Assembly: GCA_964428795.1 (NCBI GenBank)
Contig: CAYRZL010000002.1
Span: 49,592-113,591, forward strand
Length of the DNA: 64,000 bases
DNA from: CAYRZL01 sp964428795
GTDB taxonomy: Bacteria > Bacillota > Clostridia > Lachnospirales > Lachnospiraceae
Direction of reading: 5' to 3'
The notes under the pieces were generated by a model that worked only from the letters and a program-made list of their open reading frames with translations, ran no database searches and had not been told where the DNA came from. This document shows, in pieces, positions 50,859-58,965 of this stretch. The position numbers and the translations under genes are program-made. The first letter of the stretch is position 1. Each line of letters begins with the position of its first letter.

Positions 50859-51707
50859 ATGAGTTATGCAGATCAGATTTTTATCGATATGTGCAATGAT
50901 ATTATAAATAACGGAACAAGCACGCAAGGAGAGAAGGTGCGCCCGAAGTGGGAGGATGGCGCCAGCGCTTATACGGTGAAAAAGTTTGGTGTGGTCAACC
51001 GATATGATCTTTCCAAAGAGTTTCCGGCATTGACACTGCGGAAAACAGCGATCAAGACCTGTACGGACGAGATGCTGTGGATCTGGCAGAGAAAATCCAA
51101 CAATATCCATGATCTGAAAGGCCATATCTGGGATGAGTGGGCAGATGAGACGGGATCCATTGGAAAAGCCTACGGTTACCAGATGGGTGTAAAGCATCAA
51201 TATAAAGAAGGCATGATGGATCAGGTGGACCGCGTGATCTATGATCTGAAAAATAATCCTTTCAGTCGGCGGATCATGACAAATATCTATGTGCATCAGG
51301 ATTTGTCTGAGATGCATCTGTACCCATGTGCGTACAGCATGACATTTAATGTAACCCAGAAGCCGGGCAGCGATAAGCTGGCGCTCAATGCCATTTTAAA
51401 TCAGCGCTCTCAGGATGTGCTGGCGGCGAACAACTGGAATGTGTGCCAGTATGCGGTTCTGGTGCATATGCTGGCTCAGGTGTGCGATATGCAGGTGGGC
51501 GAGCTGGTTCATGTGATTGCCGACGCACATATTTATGACCGTCATATTCCATTGGTGAAAGAACTGATTTCCAGAGAACCTTTTGAGGCGCCCACGTTCT
51601 GGTTGAATCCGGAGATCAAAGATTTTTATCAGTTTACCACGGATGATATTCGTCTGGATAATTATACGACCGGACCGCAGATTAAAAATATTCCCATCGC
51701 AGTCTAA
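50859..51707 (+). CDS. thyA: Thymidylate synthase
   Basis: ThyA makes dTMP from dUMP with methylene-tetrahydrofolate. The 282-residue protein carries the active site Cys in HLYPCAYSMTFNV (about residue 153), the QRSQDVL motif and the C-terminal HIYDRHIPLVKELI. It starts MSYADQIFIDMCNDI and is slightly shorter at the very end than some relatives, but complete. ACAGGAGGTATGGAAT precedes the ATG. It is followed after 11 bases by dihydrofolate reductase, which regenerates its cofactor. Confidence 0.97.
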   Translation: MSYADQIFIDMCNDIINNGTSTQGEKVRPKWEDGASAYTVKKFGVVNRYDLSKEFPALTLRKTAIKTCTDEMLWIWQRKSNNIHDLKGHIWDEWADETGSIGKAYGYQMGVKHQYKEGMMDQVDRVIYDLKNNPFSRRIMTNIYVHQDLSEMHLYPCAYSMTFNVTQKPGSDKLALNAILNQRSQDVLAANNWNVCQYAVLVHMLAQVCDMQVGELVHVIADAHIYDRHIPLVKELISREPFEAPTFWLNPEIKDFYQFTTDDIRLDNYTTGPQIKNIPIAV

Positions 51708-51718
51708 GGAGGTATACC

Positions 51719-52210
51719 ATGAATTTAATTGCAGCAGCAGACAAAAACTGGGCTATCGGATATAACAACAAGCTGTTGGTGAGCATACCCGCAGATATGA
51801 AATCCTTTCGGGAAATGACCACGGGGAATGTGGTGGTTATGGGGCGCAGGACACTGGAGAGTTTTCCAAATGGACTGCCTTTGAAAAACCGTACCAATAT
51901 CGTGCTGACCTCGGATAAAAATTACCGGGTGAAGGACGCCATCCTTGTACATACCATGGAGGAACTGCAGGAGGAATTAAAAAAGTATGATTCCGATAGT
52001 ATTTATGTGATCGGCGGCGAGAGCATCTACCGTCAGCTGCTGGATCAGTGCGATGTGGCTCATATTACAAAGATTGATTATGCTTATCAGGCAGATGCGT
52101 ATTTTCCAAATCTGGATGAGAATCCGGACTGGGAGATCACAGCAGAGAGTGATGAGCAGACTTATTTTGATCTGGAATACTATTTTTATAAGTATGAGAA
52201 GAAAAAATAA
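51719..52210 (+). CDS. folA: Dihydrofolate reductase
   Basis: This enzyme reduces dihydrofolate to tetrahydrofolate with NADPH. The 163-residue protein has MNLIAAADKNWAIGYNNKLL (substrate loop), the VVMGRRTLESFP motif and YVIGGESIYRQLL. It uses the standard length. An AAGGAGGTATACC site precedes the ATG. It forms an operon with thyA, a common functional pairing. Confidence 0.97.
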   Translation: MNLIAAADKNWAIGYNNKLLVSIPADMKSFREMTTGNVVVMGRRTLESFPNGLPLKNRTNIVLTSDKNYRVKDAILVHTMEELQEELKKYDSDSIYVIGGESIYRQLLDQCDVAHITKIDYAYQADAYFPNLDENPDWEITAESDEQTYFDLEYYFYKYEKKK

Positions 52211-52238
52211 ATTCTGATATGATTGGAAGCGAGTAACG

Positions 52239-53192
52239 TTGAGTAATTTTCTTTATAGTATAAATGTAACCCTGCCGATTTTCCTGATCATGGTTCTTGG
52301 GTATGGACTGAGACGGGCAGGAATGTTCGGTGATAAATTTATCAGTGAGGCAAATAAGTTTAATTTTACGGTAACTTTGCCGGTACTGCTGTTTCAGGAT
52401 CTGTACAGCAATGATTTTATCAGCAATTTTGATCTGAAATATGTGCTGTTCTGCGCCATTGTAACCTCGATCTGCTTTTGGGGCATCTGGGGACTGGCAA
52501 AGATTTTTATCAGGGACAAGAGTATCATCGGCGCCTTCGTACAGGCGTCTTTCCGAAGCAGCGCGGCGGTCATCGGGCTGGCGTTCATTCAGAATATTTA
52601 TGGCAGCTCCACCATGGGGGCGCTGATGATCATCGGAACGGTACCATTGTATAATATTTATTCGGTGATCGTGCTCACCTTTGAGGGACAGCCGCCGGAG
52701 GGCGAACAGCGGGATACAAAGCGGATAAAAAAAGCAGGTATCAATATTTTGAAAAATCCCATTATCATCGGTATCGTGCTTGGCTGTATCGCATCAGTGT
52801 CCGGTATTCAGTTCCCTGCGATCATTGACACCAGCATCGGTTATGTGGCGCGTATTGCCACTCCGCTGGCGCTTATCACCCTGGGAGCAGGATTTGAGGG
52901 AAGAAAAGCACTGGCAAAAATCAAGCCGACCATCGTGGCTGCGGTAATCAAGCTGGTTGTGATGGCTGGTATTTTTCTTCCGATCGCCATCGCCATGGGA
53001 TTTCGGGATGAAAAGATCATCGCATTGATCGTTATGCTGGCAGCTCCCACTACGCCGAGCTGTTATATCATGGCAAAGAATATGCATAACGACGGTACGC
53101 TGACTGCAAGTGTGGTAGTTGCGACCACTTTGTTATCATCTGTGACGTTGACAGCCTGGATCTGGATACTCCGGTCGTTAGGTGTAATATAG
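52239..53192 (+). CDS. AEC family transporter (auxin efflux carrier type)
   Basis: The 317-residue membrane protein has about ten helices. Family hallmarks are PIFLIMVLGYGLRRAG at the start, a middle ITLGAGFEGRKAL and the AAPTTPSCYIMAKNM near the end. Relatives export organic acids, amino acids or similar, but substrate cannot be read. The start is a TTG codon at 52239 with GGAAG upstream, as the ATG alternatives would truncate the first helix. It follows dihydrofolate reductase by 28 bases and may be co-transcribed. Confidence 0.85.
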   Translation: MSNFLYSINVTLPIFLIMVLGYGLRRAGMFGDKFISEANKFNFTVTLPVLLFQDLYSNDFISNFDLKYVLFCAIVTSICFWGIWGLAKIFIRDKSIIGAFVQASFRSSAAVIGLAFIQNIYGSSTMGALMIIGTVPLYNIYSVIVLTFEGQPPEGEQRDTKRIKKAGINILKNPIIIGIVLGCIASVSGIQFPAIIDTSIGYVARIATPLALITLGAGFEGRKALAKIKPTIVAAVIKLVVMAGIFLPIAIAMGFRDEKIIALIVMLAAPTTPSCYIMAKNMHNDGTLTASVVVATTLLSSVTLTAWIWILRSLGVI

Positions 53193-53219
53193 GAAATATC
53201 TGAGAGGAGAAAATAAAAT

Positions 53220-53476
53220 ATGAAAGTTTTATTGAAGTAGCCGGAGGTGTGGCAGGAGTCGTTTGTCTGATCAGCGGTATTTTTGATCTGGCTTGTGGTA
53301 TCTGCGGATATAAAGGCGCCAATGGCGATCGCAAAAGGTTAAATATTGCTTTGGTGTTGGGGATTATCGCGTTGGTTTTCAGTATCATTAACATGATTAT
53401 CAGTGCAAATAATTTGGGACTGATCATTTCAATCCTGTTTGTAATATCCATCGTATGTGTAAAAGCAAAAAACTAA
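53220..53476 (+). pseudogene. Small membrane protein, probable frameshift at its start
   Basis: An ATG at 53220 has an excellent AGGAGA site but stops after 6 codons. The neighbouring frame reads IEVAGGVAGVVCLISGIFDL and continues for about 80 residues with three membrane segments to VCVKAKN. The T-run TTTTA at 53227-53231 is a natural slippage spot; one extra base there would join the two. It is likely a decayed or frameshifted small membrane protein; an internal GTG at 53249 is an alternative. Confidence 0.45.
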
Positions 53477-53501
53477 TTTTCCAGGAAATTTCACGAACCC
53501 C

Positions 53502-53530
53502 TTGTATTTTTATTCATTTCTTATTATAAT
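53502..53530 (+). promoter_or_regulatory. Promoter of aspartate kinase
   Basis: TTGTAT at 53502-53507 and TATAAT at 53525-53530 with 17 bases between. A GGAGCG/CGCTCC hairpin lies in the leader at about 53550-53571. Confidence 0.7.
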
Positions 53531-53608
53531 CAGCGTTGGATTGAGTTTGGGAGCGGATCAGAGGCGCTCCTGTGAAGATAGAATATGTAGATACGAAAGG
53601 TAAATTAC

Positions 53609-54931
53609 ATGAAAAAAGTAGTGAAATTTGGCGGAAGTTCTCTTGCCAGCGCAGAACAGTTTAAAAAAGTAGGGAACATTATTCGTTCCGATGAGGACCG
53701 CAAATTTGTGGTTCCCTCCGCACCGGGTAAACGGTTTGACGGAGATAAAAAAGTGACAGATATGCTCTATGATTGCTATCGTACTGCACAAGCAGGGGAG
53801 GATTTCATGGAGAAGCTGGATGCGATCAGGGAAAGGTATAATCAGATCATCGAGGGACTGGAACTGGATTTCTCTCTGGATGATGATTTTATGATGCTGG
53901 CTGATAATTTCAAAGGAAAAGCCGGTATAGATTATGCGGCATCCAGAGGAGAATATCTCAACGGAAAAATTCTGGCTGCATATCTGGACTATGAGTTTAT
54001 TGATGCGGCTACTGTGATTCGATTTGATAAGGACGGTAATTTTGATGCGGATCTGACAAACCGGATGATGGCGGACAGACTGGCTGTCTGTAAGAATGCA
54101 GTTATTCCCGGATTTTACGGAGCATATGCGGATGGTCGTGTAAAGACATTTCCCAGAGGCGGTTCAGATATTACAGGATCTGTCGTAGCCAGAGCATTAA
54201 AGGCAGATTTATATGAAAACTGGACGGATGTATCCGGATTTCTCGTGACAGACCCGCATATTGTAAAAGACCCGGCGGTGGTAGAGACGATTACATATCA
54301 TGAGCTGCGTGAGTTGTCTTATATGGGAGCATCCGTGCTGCATGAAGATGCTATTTTCCCGGTGCGCACGGCCGGCATTCCGATCAATATCCGAAATACA
54401 AATCATCCGGAAGAAAAAGGAACCATGATTGTTGCAGCAACAAGCAAAAAATCTCCGTATACTATTACAGGTATTGCCGGAAAGAAGGGTTTTGTATCTG
54501 TTTTTATTGAAAAAGATATGATGAATTCTCAGGTTGGTTTCTGCCGGAAGGTGCTGGAAGAGTTTGAAAAAAACGGAATCTCCATCGAGCATATGCCAAC
54601 CGGTATTGATACCATGAGTGTGTTCGTCCATCAGGATGTGTTTACGGAGTATGAACAGGTAGTTCTTTCCGGTATCCAAAGAGCGGTAAAACCGGATATT
54701 CTGGATGTACAGCCGGATCAGGCGCTGATCGCAGTGGTTGGACGGGGTATGCAGAGAGCAAGAGGTACTGCGGGACGTATCTTCTCCGCATTGGCTCATG
54801 CACGGATCAACTGTAACATGATCGACCAGGGTTCCAGCGAGCAGAATATTATCATTGGTGTGAAGAATGATGATTTTGAGACTGCGATCAAGGCGATTTA
54901 CGACATCTTCATTACAACGCAGTTAAATTAG
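53609..54931 (+). CDS. lysC: Aspartate kinase
   Basis: Aspartate kinase phosphorylates aspartate, the first step to lysine, threonine and methionine. The 440-residue protein starts MKKVVKFGGSSLASAEQFKK, has the FPRGGSDITGS motif (about 190) and two C-terminal ACT regions (KGFVSVFIEKDMMNSQVGF and AVVGRGMQRARGTAGRIFSA) for feedback control. The size fits a monofunctional enzyme of the class I type used by Clostridia. GAAAGGTAAATTAC precedes the start. Confidence 0.95.
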   Translation: MKKVVKFGGSSLASAEQFKKVGNIIRSDEDRKFVVPSAPGKRFDGDKKVTDMLYDCYRTAQAGEDFMEKLDAIRERYNQIIEGLELDFSLDDDFMMLADNFKGKAGIDYAASRGEYLNGKILAAYLDYEFIDAATVIRFDKDGNFDADLTNRMMADRLAVCKNAVIPGFYGAYADGRVKTFPRGGSDITGSVVARALKADLYENWTDVSGFLVTDPHIVKDPAVVETITYHELRELSYMGASVLHEDAIFPVRTAGIPINIRNTNHPEEKGTMIVAATSKKSPYTITGIAGKKGFVSVFIEKDMMNSQVGFCRKVLEEFEKNGISIEHMPTGIDTMSVFVHQDVFTEYEQVVLSGIQRAVKPDILDVQPDQALIAVVGRGMQRARGTAGRIFSALAHARINCNMIDQGSSEQNIIIGVKNDDFETAIKAIYDIFITTQLN

Positions 54932-54960
54932 GCGGAATTTGAAAGTTAATTTTTTAACGG

Positions 54961-54989
54961 TTGACAAATAAAAGAACGGTGTTTATAAT
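54961..54989 (+). promoter_or_regulatory. Promoter of the ilv operon
   Basis: A perfect TTGACA (54961-54966), 17-base spacer and TATAAT (54984-54989). The T-box leader begins a few bases later. Confidence 0.92.
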
Positions 54990-54999
54990 GACTTGTATC

Positions 55000-55286
55000 T
55001 AAAAAAATACAATCAATGCGATGATAAGGAGGAGTACATATTTACCGAATCCCCAGAGAGAAGATGGTGGTGAGAATCTTCGAGGAGGGAATATGGAAGT
55101 AGCCTTTGAGCAGTGGACTGAACAGGGTATTTCCCATAAGTAGGCTTCACCGGGTTCTCCCGATACAGAGAGACCGTATCAGATATGTGTATCTTGTACG
55201 GAGTGAGTGCAGAGAGGATTCTCTGAATTCAGGTGGTAACACGGATGTATATTCGCCCTGAGCTGACAGCAGCTCAGGGCATTTTT
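55000..55286 (+). promoter_or_regulatory. T-box leader with valine-type specifier before ilvB
   Basis: It has a long Stem I region with AGAGA and GGTGAGAATC elements. The Stem I 3' strand GGAAGTAGCCTTTGAGC follows the usual GAA-codon-RCC-TTGAG pattern, giving GTA (55099-55101), a valine codon. The T-box proper is AGGTGGTAACACGG at 55231-55244. The terminator GCCCTGAGCTG/CAGCTCAGGGC with T-run is at 55255-55286. Uncharged tRNA-Val would be expected to stabilise the antiterminator and raise ilv expression. The specifier assignment is by pattern, not by folding. Confidence 0.88.
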
Positions 55287-55289
55287 AAA

Positions 55290-55331
55290 TTGTCAGGCAT
55301 GCGAAGGAAAGCTCCGGTGGAGATTTTTTTT
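55290..55331 (+). repeat. Dispersed 40-bp hairpin repeat, copy 3
   Basis: It begins TTGTCAGGCATGCGAAGGAA and continues AGCTCCGGTGGAGATTTTTT. It follows the T-box terminator immediately. Confidence 0.8.
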
Positions 55332-55332
55332 G

Positions 55333-55375
55333 TTGTCAGGCATGCGTGGGGAAGCTCCGGTGGAGATTTCCCTTT
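55333..55375 (+). repeat. Dispersed 40-bp hairpin repeat, copy 4
   Basis: A tandem neighbour of copy 3: TTGTCAGGCATGCGTGGGGA, then AGCTCCGGTGGAGATTTCCC. The arm bases differ from copy 3 but the changes are compensatory (GGGGAA with TTTCCC), so the stem is preserved. Confidence 0.8.
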
Positions 55376-55398
55376 GCTGAAATCAAGGAGGTAGAGAC

Positions 55399-57120
55399 AT
55401 GGATATTACAGGAAGAAAACTGTTTGTGAAAGCTCTGAATGAGGAAGGCGTGGACACCATATTTGCTTATCCGGGCGGAACAGTTACGGATTTATTTGAC
55501 GAATTGTATAAGCAGAGTGATATAGATGTGGTGCTGCCAAGGCATGAGCAGGCATTGGTGCATGAGGCGGAAGGTTATGCCAGAGCTACCGGAAAGGTAG
55601 GCGTATGTCTGGTAACAAGCGGACCGGGGGCGACCAATACGGTAACAGCATTGGCGGATGCATTTTATGACAGCATCCCGATCGTATGTTTTACCGGACA
55701 GGTACCGTTAAATCTTATTGGAAATGATGCTTTTCAGGAAGTTGATATCGTAGGTATGACCAGAAGTATCACCAAGTACAGTGTTACAGTTCGGGATAGA
55801 AAAGATCTGAATAAGATTCTGAAGATGGCGTTTCACATTGCCCGTACCGGAAAACCCGGTCCGGTACTGATCGATCTGCCGAAAGATATTCAGACAGCTA
55901 TGGGTCCAAGCGAGTATCCGGAAGAAATCCACATTCGGGGGTACAAGCTGAACGAGGGCGTACATTTGGGTCAGTTGAAAAAGGCAACGAAGCTTTTAAA
56001 AGTTGCGCAGCGTCCGTTGATCCTGGCTGGCGGCGGTGTAAAGATTGCCGGAGCAGAGAAGGAACTGGAGGAGCTGTCGCGAATCACGCATATTCCGGTA
56101 GTTACGACAGTCATGGGAAAAGGCGCAGTAGCCTACGATCATCCATACTATGTAGGAAACAGCGGACTTCACGGAAGATATGCGGCAAATCTGGCGGTCA
56201 GTGAGTGTGATGTACTTTTTTCCATCGGAACCCGATTCAACGATCGTATTACCGGAGATCTGAACAGGTTTGCTCCCCGTGCAAAAATCATTCATGTAGA
56301 TATCGACACTGCTTCCATTTCCAGAAATGTAGTAGTAGATGTTCCAATTGTAGCGGATGCAAAGCTCGCACTGACGCAGATGTTGGAGTGGGTGGAGGAA
56401 AAGGACACCAGCGAGTGGACAAAGCAGATTGCAAAATGGGAGCAGGAGAGACCGCTGGAAATGTGCAGAGATAAGGGTATGACTCCGCAGATGATTATGG
56501 AGGGAATCAACAGGGCCTATGAGGAAGCAATTTATGTTACAGATGTAGGTCAGCATCAGATGTGGGCAAGTCAGTATCTGGAATTAAATGAAAAGAAACA
56601 GATCATTACCTCCGGAGGCCTCGGAACCATGGGATTTGGTTTCCCGGCAGCATTGGGAGCGAAGATGGGCTGCAGAGAGAAAGACGTGGTATGTATTACC
56701 GGAGACGGTGGATTCCAGATGAATATGCAGGAGATGGCGACAGCGATCGTTCAGGAGCTCCCGATTACGATATGCCTGCTGAATAACTCCTATCTGGGCA
56801 TGGTACGTCAGATGCAGCAGTTGTTTTACGGAAAACGTTATATGTCCACCTGCCTGCGCCGCAGACGCAGTTGTCCTTATGATTGTAAGGGACCGGGGGC
56901 ACAGTGTCCGCCATATGAACCGGATTTTATGAAATGGGCAGAGAGCTATGGTGCACATGCCATCCGTGTTACGGAGGAATCTGAAATTCTTCCTGCGCTT
57001 GAGGCGGCAAAGAAAAATACAGATGCTCCTACACTGATCGAATTTATCATTGCTACAGAAGATATCGTATTGCCGATGGTTCCCGGAGGGGCGCCTATGA
57101 ATAAGATGATTTTGAAATAG
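55399..57120 (+). CDS. ilvB: Acetolactate synthase large subunit
   Basis: The large subunit joins two pyruvate molecules (or pyruvate and 2-oxobutyrate) in valine, leucine and isoleucine synthesis. The 573-residue enzyme has the thiamine-activating Glu in RHEQALVHEAEGYAR, the FAD region, and the ThDP motif GDGGFQMNMQEM with NNSYLGMVRQMQ. Just after YGKRYMST an insertion of about 20 residues carries four Cys in C-x6-C-x3-C-x6-C (about 485-503), at a place where most homologues have a short loop. ATCAAGGAGGTAGAGAC precedes the ATG. The gene is followed by ilvN, and valine control is via the T-box. Confidence 0.95.
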   Translation: MDITGRKLFVKALNEEGVDTIFAYPGGTVTDLFDELYKQSDIDVVLPRHEQALVHEAEGYARATGKVGVCLVTSGPGATNTVTALADAFYDSIPIVCFTGQVPLNLIGNDAFQEVDIVGMTRSITKYSVTVRDRKDLNKILKMAFHIARTGKPGPVLIDLPKDIQTAMGPSEYPEEIHIRGYKLNEGVHLGQLKKATKLLKVAQRPLILAGGGVKIAGAEKELEELSRITHIPVVTTVMGKGAVAYDHPYYVGNSGLHGRYAANLAVSECDVLFSIGTRFNDRITGDLNRFAPRAKIIHVDIDTASISRNVVVDVPIVADAKLALTQMLEWVEEKDTSEWTKQIAKWEQERPLEMCRDKGMTPQMIMEGINRAYEEAIYVTDVGQHQMWASQYLELNEKKQIITSGGLGTMGFGFPAALGAKMGCREKDVVCITGDGGFQMNMQEMATAIVQELPITICLLNNSYLGMVRQMQQLFYGKRYMSTCLRRRRSCPYDCKGPGAQCPPYEPDFMKWAESYGAHAIRVTEESEILPALEAAKKNTDAPTLIEFIIATEDIVLPMVPGGAPMNKMILK

Positions 57121-57133
57121 GAGGGAGATCGAA

Positions 57134-57631
57134 ATGAAAGACAGATGGATTGCATTATATGTAGAAAACCAGGTAGGTGTCCTGGCAAAAATTTCCGGTC
57201 TCTTTTCCGGAAAATCGTACAATTTGAAAAGTTTGACGGTGGGTACCACGGAGGATGAGGAGATTTCCCGTATGACTATTTCCACTACATGCAACGATAT
57301 TACCTTTGAGCAGATCAAAAAGCAGCTGAACCGCATGGTGGAAGTTATCAAGGTCATGGATCTGACCGATAAACCGATTCATATGAAAGAGATCATGTAT
57401 GCGAAGGTAACGACAAAAAGTGCAGAAGATACGTCAGCGGTGTTTCACATTGCTCAGGTATTTCAAGTAGATGTGGTAGATATTGGCGTGGATTGCGTGC
57501 TGCTGGAATGCAAGTTGAAAGAGCGGAAAAATAATGATCTCATTGAACTTCTGCGTACCCGGTTTTCTAAAATTGAAATCGTCCGCGGCGGTGCGGTAGC
57601 CATTGAAAAGATCAGTACATCCTGCCGTTAA
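57134..57631 (+). CDS. ilvN: Acetolactate synthase small (regulatory) subunit
   Basis: The small subunit stimulates IlvB and gives feedback inhibition by valine. The 165-residue protein has an N-terminal ACT domain (WIALYVENQVGVLAKISGLF and SRMTISTTC) and the ACT-like C-terminal half, ending in the ELLRTRFSKIEIVRGGAVAI segment. Length is typical. A GGAGGGAGATCG site lies between ilvB and this ATG, 13 bases after the ilvB stop. Confidence 0.95.
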   Translation: MKDRWIALYVENQVGVLAKISGLFSGKSYNLKSLTVGTTEDEEISRMTISTTCNDITFEQIKKQLNRMVEVIKVMDLTDKPIHMKEIMYAKVTTKSAEDTSAVFHIAQVFQVDVVDIGVDCVLLECKLKERKNNDLIELLRTRFSKIEIVRGGAVAIEKISTSCR

Positions 57632-57804
57632 AAATTTTTTTCAGAAATTGGCAATAAGTACTGGTAATAATCCATAAAAAGAGTTATAACTTTATATAAG
57701 AACTGTTCAAAGGATAAAAAAAGTGATTGTAAAAACAGACAAAGAAAAGTTGCTTTTTTTGAGCAGTATGTCAGAAAGTACCTGATAGAAAGGAAGTAAT
57801 AGAT

Positions 57805-58830
57805 ATGCAGAAGAAAGAGATTGATTGGGAAAACCTTGAATTTGGTTACGCGCAGACGGATATGCGGTTTGTATCTTATTATAAAAACGGTGCATGGGAT
57901 GAGGGAACGCTCACACCGGACAGCAATATTGTGTTAAATGAGTGTGCCGGTGTGCTTCAGTATGCCCAGACCGTGTTTGAGGGTCTGAAGGCTTATGAGA
58001 CGGTAAACGGACAGATCGTACTGTTCCGCCCGGATCTGAATGCGAAGCGTCTGGCAGATTCTGCACGGAGGCTGGAAATGCCTGTTTATCCGGAGGATAA
58101 ATTTATTGAGGCTGTAGTGAAAACCGTAGAGGCAAATGAAGCGTATGTGCCTCCATATGGCTCCGGTGCAACGCTTTATGTTCGCCCGTATATGTTTGGA
58201 AGCAGTCCGGTAATCGGCGTAAAACCTGCTGAGGAATATATGTTCCGTATTTTAACCACTCCGGTTGGACCGTATTTCAAGGGCGGTGTAAAACCTTTGA
58301 CCATCCGTGTGACTGATTTTGACCGTGCGGCTCCAAACGGAACCGGAAATATCAAAGCGGGGCTGAACTATGCCATGAGTCTCCATGCCATTGTAACAGC
58401 TCATGAAGAAGGTTATGATGAGAATATGTATCTGGACAGCGCCACCCGCACAAAAGTAGAGGAGACTGGCGGAGCAAACTTCCTGTTTATCACAAAAGAA
58501 GGAAAGGTTGTAACACCGAAGTCTGACAGCATCCTTCCATCTATCACCCGTCGTTCTCTGATGTATGTTGCAGAGCATTATCTGGGAATGGAAGTAGAAC
58601 AGCGTCCGGTTTACCTGGATGAGGTGAAAGATTTTGCAGAATGCGGTCTGTGCGGTACAGCGGCAGTGATCTCTCCGGTCGGAAAGATCGTAGATCACGG
58701 TAAAGAGATCTGTTTCCCAAGCGGTATGACAGAGATGGGACCTGTGACAAAGAAGCTGTATGACACATTGATCGATATCCAGATGGGACGTATTGAGGCT
58801 CCGGAAGGCTGGATAAAGGTGATCAAATAA
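57805..58830 (+). CDS. ilvE: Branched-chain amino acid aminotransferase
   Basis: IlvE moves amino groups between glutamate and branched-chain keto acids. The 341-residue fold type IV enzyme has YAQTVFEGLKAY, the PLP lysine in NIKAGLNYAMS (about residue 185), EETGGANFLFI and the ending GTAAVISPVG. The length corresponds to the eukaryotic/BCAT-like type common in Clostridia. AAAGGAAGTAATAG precedes the start. It lies 173 bases after ilvN, without a strong own promoter seen. Confidence 0.95.
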   Translation: MQKKEIDWENLEFGYAQTDMRFVSYYKNGAWDEGTLTPDSNIVLNECAGVLQYAQTVFEGLKAYETVNGQIVLFRPDLNAKRLADSARRLEMPVYPEDKFIEAVVKTVEANEAYVPPYGSGATLYVRPYMFGSSPVIGVKPAEEYMFRILTTPVGPYFKGGVKPLTIRVTDFDRAAPNGTGNIKAGLNYAMSLHAIVTAHEEGYDENMYLDSATRTKVEETGGANFLFITKEGKVVTPKSDSILPSITRRSLMYVAEHYLGMEVEQRPVYLDEVKDFAECGLCGTAAVISPVGKIVDHGKEICFPSGMTEMGPVTKKLYDTLIDIQMGRIEAPEGWIKVIK

Positions 58831-58857
58831 ATTATTTTGAACAGATAATAGTGTATG

Positions 58858-58900
58858 AGAGAAACGATAGTACAGAATATGTATCGTCGTTTCTCTTTTT
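58858..58900 (+). terminator. Terminator after ilvE
   Basis: AGAGAAACGA pairs with TCGTTTCTCT followed by TTTT. It ends the ilv transcript and lies just before the next promoter. Confidence 0.75.
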
Positions 58901-58902
58901 GC

Positions 58903-58949
58903 TTGACAGTGAGTATGACCTTAATTATAATAATTATCGACATATGTCG
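58903..58949 (+). promoter_or_regulatory. Promoter and palindromic operator of the DUF134-NifX gene
   Basis: TTGACA (58903-58908), 17 bases, TATAAT (58926-58931). At the expected transcription start is the perfect palindrome CGACATATGTCG (58938-58949). Its placement suggests autoregulation by the DNA-binding DUF134 part of the encoded protein. Confidence 0.75.
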
Positions 58950-58965
58950 GAAATGGAGAGAGAAC

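Noticed and set aside
58855..58965. Longer start for the DUF134-NifX protein
   Set aside because: The extension would be translated from sequence that contains the ilvE terminator and the gene's own promoter.
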